Below the pieces are notes generated by a model. That model made no database searches, was not told the DNA's origin, and worked only from the letters and a program-made list of their open reading frames with translations. Below, one piece after another: positions 12,773-25,875 of a stretch of 64,000 nt of DNA. Source of the DNA: Callipepla californica brunnescens (lineage: Eukaryota > Chordata > Aves > Galliformes > Odontophoridae); the NCBI GenBank assembly GCA_023055505.1, contig JALIRH010000031.1:3054823-3118822 (forward strand). The letters run 5' to 3'. Both the position numbers and the translations under genes were made by a program. How positions within the stretch are numbered: position 1 is the first letter of the stretch; every line of letters starts with the position of its first letter.

Positions 12773-15700
12773 CCTGTATTGTGTGTGTACTAAGTTATTA
12801 GCCTTTGTTCTTACTGAAGCTTAAAAAAAAATAATAATAATGAAAATGAAGAAGGTATCTGCTGTGAAGAAATTCTGTTAGAGTAAGAACAGAAGATCTA
12901 CTCTTACTCTGAATCACATGCAAATAATTCCTGCTAAACTTTCTACCCTTGGTGACCTTGGGTTCACAGCTAGCAAAGAAGGTCACAGTGACAGCAGTAT
13001 ATCATGAAGGAATTTCCAAGTAGTTACTAGCATTGTAAATAATGCTACATGGGTTTGAGACAGCGTACTCGAGATAGACTTCTGTCTGGATTTGTCTGCT
13101 TTCCTCATACTAATGCTTCAACCTCTGTGACTTACAGTACTTAAACTAGCAAGCCATGAAGAAATTTCTGAGAAAATTCAGGTGATCAGCACTGAAAAAA
13201 AAGAAAAAGCATTCTTGAAGGATGAGGTCTGTTTTTTGTCACCTCTGTGGAGTCCACCAGGGTGAGAAATTTGCGTATTTTCATTCTATGGATTTAACAA
13301 TGGATTGAGTACAGAATTACTGAAAGAAAAAGCTAAATGAATATAAATAGATTGCAGAAAATGAAGTCTGTAGCAGTGAAGCTTGTCTGCCATTGTATTA
13401 AATTTCTGGTGGATGTGACCTCTCTTTTCACCTGCTGGGCAACCAAAGAATAAACAGAGGATATACTTGTGGCTCTCTGTGACAGCAAATCAAAACATTA
13501 TGTGCTGGAGAGCTGTAGAAAGTCATTTGTCTTCCGTTTTTATAGTCTAGCATACAAGAATCTCTTTCATAATTAAGATAATCTGTTAGACTACCGCAGC
13601 CATTTTCTAATGTTAAGACAAAATAATGAATTTATCCATATTTTGCAAGTCTTACTAGTGAAATCAGTTTCATTTATTTATCCATGATGCAAGATTTGCC
13701 TTTGATGTCTTTTGCAGCATTAAACTATTCCTCTGTTGCACTTTCAAGTCACCACTTCAAGCACTCAGCTTACCGAACTCTTAAATGGGAAAGTAAGGAG
13801 TACATAGATGTCAACATATATAGGTATATTTTTGCACGTGACAAATTAAGACAATAATGCTGTAGAAATCTCTTAGAGAGACTGTCAGAAGATCACTTGG
13901 TATGGGAAGTTATCACATTCGATGAAGTTAACAATAGCCTAACAACTATAATCGGGTTGCTAATCTTAGGTAAGGTCTATTAAAAATAAGTTCTAAAGAG
14001 CTTGAAGAAAAACCTTAATCACAGACTTTAACACTGCAGTCAGTTTCTTAACACAGAATAAATCAAGTCTTACCAATAACTGCGAAGACATCTATGACCC
14101 TGCCTTCCATATTCTCCTGAGAAAAGGAGAAATCAAGATTTTGATATACAACATTGTTCTGAATTTTGGAAAGCAGCAATCAGAACAAAGCCAGTATTCT
14201 ACAGCATGTGATGACAAATCAACCTCCTGCATACAATAATCAAAACTGTGTGCACATTTAGCTGACAGTTGTTAAGAGACTTCCAATACTTCATCTTGAG
14301 ATAAATGGAATTTTATTTTTAGGGTGAGCGATTCCTCTTTATCATAAATGTATAAAAGTGCAATATTATTTACTGTTATTTACTGCATGCAAGTCATCCT
14401 TTTCTGTTAGCATCATATAAAGTAATCACATGTAATAGCTTATTTCTGCAGGAGTACATTTGAACTTATTGTCAAAGTTAATGCATCTCTTCACTTGAGT
14501 GCCAGTCTGGTCACTGCATCAACCACCTCATAGAGGACTGTAGGAAAGAACAAAAACAAAAACAAAAACAAATTTTCAGTGACAAATACAGTTCTCTATA
14601 GACAGTGTGAAATGTCGTATTAAAATAGGTAATTTTCACCTGCATTAAACTACTAGGTCTTTCAGTTGTACTGTATACTTTTGCCCTCTGCAGTGCATGT
14701 CCAGAAGGTTAACTGGCTCCTCCTCTGACTATGAGGTCTTCCTGAAGTTATTCTTATTAGCAGTTTGCCTTTAATTTAGCCAGTACAATCAATTCTGTAA
14801 TCATTGTGAGAACTGAATCTGATACTTCGACCAACCTCATTAGGACAAAGAGGATAAAAGAAAGATACAGAAGAATAAATCAGAACAAAAGGACAGGAGG
14901 AATGTGTAAGAGAATGTGTGCTGTATTATCCATCAATTGTTCAGTATCAACAGAGTAATTCACACCTAATTTGGAAGGATCAGAAAGTACTCTAGAAAGT
15001 ACATATACTGTGGAAATATTTTCTTTGGAAGGCAGGAAGCAATGAGTGTGATGGAGAAGGGAGAATGTGAACAGAGAAGGAGCATCTTAGACAATGATAC
15101 ATTAAGCCTTGAATGCCACAAACTGCAACATGGCATTGCAAATACCTTAAGAAGGAATTTTAATTAATTAATTAGTTGTTTGCTGGGGACTGTTGAAAGC
15201 CCATTTCTTATACTTGCCTAACAGCAAGTGTGACTTGCTGGTTTCAGTCTGACGTTTTGAACGTTATGTTAATATTCTTAAATAGGAATAGATTACAAAG
15301 AGGTTTTCGTTTTCTTACCACCTCTTTGAATCCTTTTTCCAGGATGAAATTGCACTGTAGAGCTTTCAAACCAGCTTTTCCAACCAGAATAGCTAGTTTC
15401 CCCTGGAATGCATAAAATGAGTACGCTACTCGCTGCTCATGAAAGCTTCACGATTAGGTTTTAAAAGGAGGGAAGGCTTTCCCCCTCCTTTCCCCTGACT
15501 TCTAAATTTTCTGTGCACACAGTTCCATCTCTTCCACTTAGTTGGGTTTGAATTTGTCTGAACTGTTGATTAGCTCAAAAGCCCGGAAATTAGGCTGCTA
15601 AAACAGCCAAGGAAGAAGAGCAAAAAGAAGAGTGGTTTTTGTTCTGTTTTGGCTTTTGACCAGGCGGACACAAAGGAGATGTAAAGGATCATGCAGCTGA

Positions 15701-16569
15701 GATCAGGCACTGATGTTATGTAATGTAACATCATGTAAGTGATGTTATCTTCACCGAGGCAAAATAAATTCTTCCTTGCAGTTCCTGCTCCCTTATATTC
15801 TGCAACAGGAAAGAAAAATCAATAGCAATTCACTGAAGTCCTTACTTATAAAAATTAACTGAATTCCAAGAATCTTACTTAAACCACTGTAATCACATAA
15901 TAGAGAAGAAGCTCATCTTTGCAAGTGGCCTGAAATTATATTTCTTCAGCAATAAAAGTCTGAGATCCTCTGACTGTGAACAGATACAAGCCAGACACCT
16001 GAAATGCAACATGCAGGCATCTTTCCACTATTCCTATAATTACTCAGGCAAACAGAAAGATCAAAGAAACTCTACTCTTGCAGTAGAATCAACATCAGCC
16101 AGATACTTAAAAAATGTGAAAATTCTGAAAGTTTTCTGCTAATGTTTCCACTAAACACAAGCCAAAAAAAGCAGCCTTTTAGTAAGATATTTAGTAATGA
16201 CTACCTACAGTTCACCAAATTTTAAGTGCTTCAAACTTTCTGGCTGCAACAGTCTAGAAATTTCAGTATTTGGATACTGAAGACAAAGCATGTAGAATTA
16301 AAAAGGAATCACATAATGATACATCCATCCAACACTTATCATAATAAGAAACACTTTGGGAGAACACTAAGTCCAAACAATATAAAAGAAAAGCTAGATT
16401 TCCAGGAATGAGGATGCTGCAGTACAAAGTTGTGGCCAAAAATACTGTATTTTTAAACAAGAACATTTTTGAGGGGCAGTAATTATACAACCCACCAAAA
16501 AAAGAAAAGAAAAAACAACTCCCCAACAATTTACGTCCCTGAAGCAACAGACAATACATGCATTTAAAC
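12773..16569. other. DNA between the last CR1 and the probable GNAQ 3' end
   Basis: AT-rich sequence with no transposon recognised and no supportable gene. It could include a longer GNAQ 3' UTR if polyadenylation occurs beyond 16570. Confidence 0.5.
14551..14572 (+). repeat. (CAAAAA)n tract
   Basis: Nearly four CAAAAA units between the last downstream CR1 and the probable 3' UTR. Confidence 0.9.
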
Positions 16570-16596
16570 GACACGTTAAGAACAGCAAATATGATC

Positions 16597-16602
16597 TTTA
16601 TT
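16597..16602 (-). terminator. Candidate distal poly(A) signal AATAAA of GNAQ
   Basis: A perfect AATAAA hexamer lies on the minus strand about 4.77 kb after the GNAQ stop. Cleavage would be expected some 10-30 bases further, near 16565-16590. A G-rich segment (16637-16654 read on the minus strand) lies about 35 bases upstream. The hexamer is common by chance in AT-rich DNA, so this is only a candidate. Confidence 0.35.
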
Positions 16603-16842
16603 TTTAAATACTGCAAGTTTAAAAATGTATCTGACATCCCCACCCCCACCCCCATAATAATAATAAAAAAAATTGGTCAAATAAGGATTTCCTACAGCAT
16701 GGTAAATGAGGAAACCAGCAACAGGCTTCAGCTTAGACTGTATTTCAAGAAAAAAAAAAAAACAAAAACCCACAGCTTTACAGTAAGATTGATCTGATTT
16801 ATCTTGTATTTATACACTGTCTTCAAAATTCCCCTTCATTCC

Positions 16843-16861
16843 TTTTTTTTTTTTTTTTTTT
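16843..16861 (+). repeat. T19 tract
   Basis: A run of 19 T followed by an ATT-rich stretch. In GNAQ sense it is an A tract inside the probable 3' UTR. Confidence 0.9.
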
Positions 16862-18084
16862 AATTATTATTATTTTTTCCCCTGCAGCATGGCTACTGTG
16901 AAAAAGCTTGAGTGAAACTTACAGCAATATCCCCTTAACTAGATAATGACTGGATTATTGATTACATGGAAATGTTTCTGTTTTGACTGATACAACTCAA
17001 AGTGTTATGGGTAAATATAAGACAAAAGAGAGGAAATATCAGTAACTCCTCAACACAAAACATATAGTTCTGCACGACCTCTACTAACAAAGACCTCTAA
17101 ACTAACAAATTAGACAAGGACAGATGGCTTTAGTTGTTTAATGCATACTAAATTTTAGAATTTATGGTTTATGTCGAAAGAGGGACTGTATTTACAAAAG
17201 TGTGAATTTCTAAATTACAGTAGTTGACTATGTAAATCATGTCCATTTTAATTTCCTATCTTATGATGGTCTCTTCAAAACATATTTATTTTACTGGTCT
17301 CTTAGCTAGAGGTAGGTCATTTGTAGGCCTTGTTGATGTGCTGTGCACACTTCATTAGTTTACAGTATGCAGGATAACCATGCACAGAGCTTCAAGAACA
17401 GCAGCACATATAATAAATAATTTGGGTAAATTTTATTTTTCATGTGGGTTCATGTGTCTCGTTTTCTCCTTATATGCCATTCTTTTGCGAAGAATGTTTA
17501 ACAAGGAGAGGGTCCTTAGGTTGAGTAATCTGAAAGTCTTTTGACCCTTACAACCAAAGGCTGGCAGCCTAGCAACATCTTTATATGCAGCCCTTTTCCC
17601 CCCATTTAAGTTTTTGCAACTCGCGCAGTCAATTCTGACTGATATCCAGCATAAAAAGTCTCCTCCACTTTCAAACTTAAAAAAAAAACTGATTCACAAT
17701 CATGTGGCAGTATGATTAAAAATTACAGTTCATACACCTCGACAATCAAAAGAGTCTGAATTATAAAAAGTGAACTGCCCTTATAGCTGCATCATCCTAC
17801 ATATGCAAGGACAGCGCCAGATAATTAGTGAAAAAGGCAAGTTTAAGGTTTCTGTAAAACACATACTACAGCTTTCTTGTGCTAGCGAACATCTAGAATA
17901 CACAGGTTACCAAGACGTTTTCCTTCCCTCCTCACCCATTCATGACATTCAACAAAATCACATAATTTTGGCAAAGTTAAAAGGGTTTCTGTGTTTGTTT
18001 GTTTTTTTTGCCTTCAGCTTCACGTTAGAGGCACAAACTTCTGGACTCAAGTACTATAAGGCATAGTAGAAATCACCAGTTAAA

Positions 18085-18120
18085 ACAACAGCAACAACAA
18101 CAACACAAGAACAACAACAG
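18085..18120 (+). repeat. (CAA)n-like low-complexity tract
   Basis: Imperfect CAA repeats; in GNAQ mRNA sense this would be a UUG/UGUU-rich element of the probable 3' UTR. A second, shorter one lies at 18463-18480. Confidence 0.85.
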
Positions 18121-18231
18121 TATACTGCAAGTGGGAACAGCTGTGTCATTTAAAAAGGAAATGTTTTTGTAAACTGTCACACTGCGATGCTGTGTTAGGT
18201 GATTTGTGTAAAGCTTGCCTTGGCATGCTAT

Positions 18232-18235
18232 GTTT

Positions 18236-18266
<31 letters not shown>

Positions 18267-18268
18267 CT
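18232..18268 (+). repeat. Poly-T tract with C interruptions
   Basis: A 37-base T-rich run broken by single C residues, inside the probable GNAQ 3' UTR. Confidence 0.85.
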
Positions 18269-20452
18269 TCAGAACATGCTCAAATGATCTAAACATTGCC
18301 ACAGGTTCAACTTACTTTAAAATACACCAGAAGAAGACCAGTGGCACACACTCCTGTTAAAACTTTTGCAATCACAATATAACTACAAAGCATGAGTAAA
18401 CTTTTGTTTCACTTTTATACACAACTTAAAACAACGCTTGCTTCTCCCAGACCTAATATTCCACAACAACAACAACAAAAAAATCAAAATAAAACGTAAA
18501 AACACCAAATCAAACCTTAGCTAGACACCACTGGCTTTTTTTTTTTTTCTCTGTCTCAGGACACAGCTCTATCCGTATCACCAAATTCAGCACGGCCAAT
18601 GCATTCCCAGGTTGAAAGAAGGGATAATATCAACTGTGAAACTGCAAAACAAGAAGCTCTGTTGCATTTATAGCAATACCAGGACCAATTCTGTAATGCT
18701 GTACATTACACTAGCTGCTTTGATCACCTATTTAGAATGTCAGTATCACTTTTCATAACTTACATCTATTCACTTCAGCCTTATTAAACAAAAAGCTTTA
18801 ACACATTACAGCTGTGATGTGATTTTTGGCTGTTGTTATCTAAAGTTGCTGGAATTTCTGCAATACTGTTTAATTTATCTGATGTTCTGGGTTGTTATTT
18901 TATTTTTGTTTGTTTTTTGTTTGTGGTTTTATTTCTTGTTTTTTTTTAGGGAAACAGCATATACCCACCAGTATTTATGTGCAGTGGCTTGAACCATCTC
19001 TAAACTAATTTTTCTAATAAAAGGTTCTCAGGAAGGTAAAAGTAACCTAATGCAAATCTGTCAAATATAAAGAGCTTATGTTCCAATCCCAGATCTAACG
19101 GCTTATGTTCTTCTCACAAAACTGGTTTTCATGTCTGAATAAAGCCCTGACAAGCTTTAAAAAGATTCAGATGTGAACGGCCTCTGTCTGGGTGTCTCCA
19201 ATTTACTTCTACTCAGGAATGTGCAAATGATTTTATACAGCACGATGCTAGTACCGCTCTGTACTATAGTATTTTTTTTTGTTTCGTAAATAAAAAACAA
19301 CAACAAATCCCTAGTCAGAAATAAACTGACAAAATTTACATTCTTCTCTCTTAAAAAAAGTAAATAAAATAACATTATTTAAAATGTGAATTAGCTATAA
19401 GACATACAATACAATTACATAGATACATATCAATACAGCACATTCAATTTGCCAAAAATTAATGATTACAAAGCCAATATGGATGCTGCCATATATATAT
19501 ATATAGATGTATGTACAATGATTATAGCATTCATAATTGCACTATACCTACAACCAGTTTTAAATTACAAGGTGTTTCACAAGGGACCAAAAATAGTAAC
19601 TGTTCTTATTACCGTTCTTTTGGAGTTGGGAGGGTTAGGATGAAAAACGTCTCATCAGCATTTATTGTTCACTTTGGTAATCAATTAATAAGCCATTCTT
19701 TTTCTCCACCTCCCACCTGCTGCTACGAGGCAGCAATTTCTGTGTTAAGTGCATTCTAGTGCTACTTGGCAATGCAGATAATCAATCTAGTTACATGCCT
19801 GGTATCTAAGTCTTCCATAGCTTGCTAGCAATCATGCACCTGGTCAAAAAAACACCTTTCAACCTAAGCTGCAGAATAAAGGCTCATCAACGTGTGCTGC
19901 GTTTTGTTGTTAAAAAAATTGCACATTAAAATTTCAAGAATGATTTTTTCACTGCATCATTTACATTACTAAATCTTTTCTAAAGAACATTGAGAGAGGC
20001 TATTTCGCATGAAAGACTATCAAATGTCTGTGAATGAGTTAACAAGCAACCTTATCAAGAAAGGTTCCTGTATGTGATCCCCCATCAATAGTTTTTTGTT
20101 GTACAACTAAATGTGCCTTGATATTATCACAGAAAACAATCTCATGCCATATCTGACATAAGGAGAGACTTGACTGTCTGTAAATTAGCAGACCATATGC
20201 ATGCACGTGGTGCACCTTGTAGCACATTCACGCACACTGTTGTTTTTGGTATTTGAAAACTGAACACTTTCTGATAAAGGGAACGTAGGAGCTTATATTG
20301 TTTATCATTTGGCAGTTGACTCAATCAGGTCAGTTCCCAACTCATCAGTTTGGCATTTCAATCAGTGTCTTATGTCTCAAGAGTATTCATTTTATAAAAA
20401 GCCAGATTTGGCAACATTAGTTTGATACAATAAAAACTGTTTTTGTACTGTG

Positions 20453-20487
20453 AAAACAAAACAAAAAACAAAACAAAACAAAACAAC
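20453..20487 (+). repeat. (AAAAC)n low-complexity tract
   Basis: Imperfect AAAAC units; GUUUU-rich in GNAQ sense, in the probable 3' UTR. Confidence 0.85.
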
Positions 20488-21375
20488 ACTTAAAAGGAGC
20501 TCTAACTTAAGAAAAAAAACCCACACAAATGAAGAAAGAAAAAGAACACTGTTTCAGGCCGTAGCCACTGGGGAATATGTAGTGTCTATGACATTTCTGT
20601 TAGTCATTTGTGAGTAACAGAAGAAAGAAAAATGGCACATGGCAATTTAAAAGAGATTCTATCACACTGAATGTACACCCTAAGTTGTGGTTTAATTAAT
20701 TCATTACTGTCTTCAATGCACCTTTTCAAGCAATGAAAATTATTAAATTTAGTATTCATACAAAACTGTAATTCTACTTTGTAATCTCAATATTCTAGTC
20801 GCAAAGGTGAAGACAGAATGAAAACACTCACGTCAAGAACTTAAAAATCACAGTATCCATACTTTTGATCCTTCAAAGAAGTACATACTGTACAGTTAAA
20901 ACAGACTGATGAAATCAATTCTGATGATAGTATTTTCCTGACCAAATCAGTCAACAGAAAATATTTTTACCCAGGAATGTAACTGGGAGAAAAAGGCCAT
21001 TGTACCTTTAAAAAGGGAGAGGAGGAAGGAGGAAAAGAGAAAGGGTTAGGGAAACAGGAGACAAGCCTGATTTTGCTCCAATAACAGAAATCTGGTATCC
21101 TTTCTAAGTGTATGACCGAGAATTTCAAATACATCGAGTCACAAGGTTTTGCCTAAAAAATGAGGAAATGTGCTGTGAATGTACTTCAGCATCTTTTGGT
21201 TTTCCTCCGTGTAGTTTAAATAAAATCATAATATTAACTACAAACTCTGTGGAGATTCACAGAGTCCAGGCCGGCAATAAATTAGTATTATGCAAATTGT
21301 TTTCACAGATAATACAGTCCCTCCTGTATATCTTCAATCACACAAAGTTGGTTTCGGAGGGCCTCCTAGGCACAG

Positions 21376-22835
<1,460 letters not shown>

Positions 22836-22989
22836 CATCATACTCTGGAAAATAATCAACTAGGTGGGAGTACATAATTTTCTCCTCTAAGAGATCTTTT
22901 TTATTTAAGAACAGAATAACTGAAGAATTCTGGAACCATGGATATGTGATAATTGTCCGAAAGAGTGCTTTGCTCTCTTCCATTCGATT
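22836..22989 (-). CDS. GNAQ: GNAQ exon 6 (residues 246 to 297, NKKD box)
   Basis: This coding exon carries the guanine-specificity G4 box NKKD (residues 274-277). It reads [20 protein letters not shown], then [20 protein letters not shown] and [12 protein letters not shown]. The EEKIMYSH and FPEYDG wording separates GNAQ from GNA11, which has EDKILYSH and FPEFDG. The acceptor AG is at 22991-22990 after a pyrimidine-rich tract, and the donor GTAAG starts at 22835. The length is 154 bp, ending one base into Gly297. Reading through the donor gives an in-frame stop in intron 6 after about 18 intron-encoded residues. The exon lies 1269 bp from exon 7 but about 11.9 kb from exon 5. Confidence 0.98.
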
Positions 22990-24670
22990 CTGGAATAGAA
23001 AAAGAAAAGTGAAACTTAAGTGGTCAATCAAATACTTATATAAATAAATTCAATCAATTGAAGCAATCTTACTTTAGTTGACAAACAGAGCAATTCTACA
23101 TTTCACAACTTTGTAGTACAATGTGATCCAACTACAGCTAATATGTAAGCAGTTAGGCACACATGCAGGCATTTTCCTTTTGCAAACTCAACTCCATCAA
23201 AACACAGGTCATGAAAATGAATGATAGAAGAGACACAAATGTGAAACCTAACAATGCAGAGCTATGACCGGCCACCAAACTCGTGGCTACTGAGGTGCAC
23301 TTGATTGAAGGGACAAGTATAACAGACCAATACATGAGGACCAATTCAAGGTTGAAGAATATTACTTATTTTACAGTCCTTGAATTCTTAATACAGAATT
23401 ACATAATTCATAGAAAGATCAGCTTTAAAATAGTCGCAAGTATATTTAATACTTCAGAATGCTTCCTCAGTGTCAAAAGCTTAAAACAAAATCTTTTAAA
23501 AATGCACGTTCTTACATTTGCTTCTAATATCACTGGGTCAGCCTTTAATTTATTGCTTAAAATGCTCCTCAAATGCTCTTTTCAGTACAAATGAAATGTA
23601 AGCAAAGCCTACATTTCTATTTATCATTTTTGACACAGTGAAAATACATTATGAATTGATAAAAATCTGAAGAACTTTTAGGTTGACACCATGTGCTTAA
23701 TGAAGAGTTGGAACAAATTAAGTTCAAACCCTGAAATTATATTCCTCTCTTTTATTATAATTAAAAGAGCTGTTCCCTCAAAAGAATAGTTTCACCACCA
23801 ACAGGAAGGAACTGAATCCTGCAGATGTTGCTGTTGATTAGTCAAACAACAATCTGTTAGAAAACTTAGGCAGTTTTGCAATAAATATATCTTTACTTGC
23901 ATTAATTTGCATTTTAAAGAGACCAACACTACGAAATAAAAAAGAAATAAGATCATTTTGTACAAATTCATGGTTTGATGGTCATCCTTTATAGAACACA
24001 ATCTTCAAGTGATTCATAAAACTTGACAGGATATTGGAATGTGGATGAAAACAGAAAGCCAGATTTATAGGTTGAGAAGCTAATGTATAGAGTAAAATCT
24101 TTTTTTCTTTCAGTCAATTCTTACGACTTACATTGATTTCAGTTCTGCCAGGATTTCATTCGAAAGGAGAAAAACTGAAACACCAACATAGCTAAGCATA
24201 AAATCTAAGTCACTAGATTAACTGTTAATCAGACTTCTACACATTCTGTAAAGACTTCTTGTCTACTACAGGGCTTATAGAGAGGTAATGAACAAACAAA
24301 TCAGAGATGAAGTAGGTCTGATTTCAGAGAGTTTCATTAATTCAAAGCCAATCTGGAGTCCCCCAAAAGGAGACTTCCTCCTAAAAAAGCAATGTAAAAG
24401 AGCTGTTTTAGGAATTAATTAGAGCTTTGAGAAATCATCTGCAGAAGCAGTCCATCAATAATTGCAGTCTAGAGAACTGAAAGACTGAACTGCTTTATGG
24501 ATGTAGTTCAGAATGTCAGTAGTTGAAGTCAATAAAATACTACCAGATTATCCCAACCTCCCTGGCTTCACTGTATTCACTAGTAAATCTACAAGTTTCA
24601 TTTCTAAAGAAGCCAATCACCTCCAAAATTCATCTTTCAACTATACTTCCAGGATAATCAATGTTAAATA

Positions 24671-25148
24671 ACAGAGTCACAGAATTGTAGGTGCTGGAAG
24701 GGACCTCTAGAGATCATCAAGTACAATCCCCCTGCCAAAGCAGCTCCCAGCCCGGATCACATAGGTAGGCATCCAGGCGGGTCTTGAACGTCTCCAGAGA
24801 AGGAGACTCCACCACCTCTCTGTGCAGCCTGTGCCAATGCTCCGTCACTGCACTGTGAAGAAGTTCCCACACACATTTGTGCAGAACTTCCTATGCTTCA
24901 GTTTGTAGCCATTTCCCTTCATCCTACTGCCACACTGCAGAGAAGAGTCCAGCTTCATCCCTTTGCCTCTTGCTCCTTAGATAGATATAGATGTGGATCA
25001 AATCCCCTCTGTAGAGGTGCATCGTATGCCAAGTCTTTTTTTTTTTTTCAAGGCTGAACAGACCCAGGTTCTCTCAGCCTTTCCATGTCCTTCATCATCT
25101 TTGTAGCCCTCCACTGGACTCTGAACATGAATCTCCTCCTCATTCTTG
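24671..25148 (-). mobile_element. CR1 LINE 3' fragment in GNAQ intron 5
   Basis: The minus-oriented tail starts CAGAGTCACAGAATTGTAGG, then GCTGGAAGGGACCTCTAGAG. It runs through CCACCACCTCTCTGTGCAGC to the GGCTGAACAGACCCAGGTTC and TAGCCCTCCACTGGACTC segments, all in reverse CR1 order. It is 5'-truncated near 25148 and lies in sense with GNAQ. Confidence 0.92.
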
Positions 25149-25794
25149 GAAGGTGAAATCTTGCATCTGGGGAATGGTAAACTATTTTGCTACAGATATA
25201 TTTCTATAGAACCACAGTATCCTCAAGTGAAACAAACAGCACTTAAGATGTCAAGAAAGCTGCAGGATTATCTTCTAAATATATGTCATGCCGTAATGCT
25301 CCACAGACGTATATGGCCCTACCACAGATTAATGTAATAAGATGGTACTGCTACAATGTCCAGAGTACAGATTAAACAATTCCAGGGATCCGATGCAGAT
25401 TTCATATCACTTACACAGTTAACAAGACTATCTTGTAAAGTCTCGAAGAAGCATGAATTAAGAAAATTTCATTTCAGTTCACTGCATGATATACATAACA
25501 TCTTTTTAACATCATATTACCAAATAACTGCTACAGTCAGTGCTGCTTTACTGAATGGAAAGTGATGGACCTTCTAGGAAAACAGTACAATTTGCATTTT
25601 GTATTTATGGATTTATTTTTTTTCTGATAAATGTGTCACTAAACAACATAGCACAGTTAAAACAAAGAGAAAGAGGAACAGATACTTATGGAGGTAGCTG
25701 AAAAATACCCAACGCGAGCCCTAAAGTTAAAAATGATGACAATTATTCTTTATGTTACTAACCACTAAATAACCTAGGTTCAGCAAAATATGCA

Positions 25795-25875
25795 GGTCAC
25801 TAAGAAAGTAATGTCTCCTATTTACTTTCTCAGAAATGACAACAGATAGTAAGAGCCCAATACTAAAATAATATT
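25795..25875 (-). mobile_element. Mariner end fragment
   Basis: The segment CTAAGAAAGTAATGTCTCCT, followed by ATTTACTTTC, AGAAATGACAACAGATA and AAGAGCCCAATACTA, aligns by eye with the left ends of the mariner copies at 29334 and 41968. The match stops after about 80 bp with no matching right end. This seems to be a broken copy of the same family in the same orientation. Confidence 0.6.

Larger units (their letters stand above)
16570..21375 (-). other. GNAQ: Probable GNAQ 3' untranslated region
   Basis: This stretch follows the GNAQ stop codon on the minus strand. It holds no recognisable transposon and is AT-rich, with many simple tracts. In mRNA sense, AATAAA hexamers occur at 19666-19661, 18933-18928, 18904-18899, 17437-17432, 17290-17285 and 16602-16597. 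The last one is chosen as the distal end. A 3' UTR of about 4.8 kb is close to what I recall for mammalian GNAQ, but the true end or ends cannot be fixed from sequence alone. Shorter isoforms could use the other signals. The sequence is inferred, not proven, to be transcribed. Confidence 0.5.

Noticed and set aside
16263..16655. 130-codon minus-strand open frame at the proposed 3' UTR end
   Set aside because: Composition is rich in Phe, Leu, Cys and Tyr, as expected from T-rich DNA, it overlaps other frames and it has no recognisable motif.
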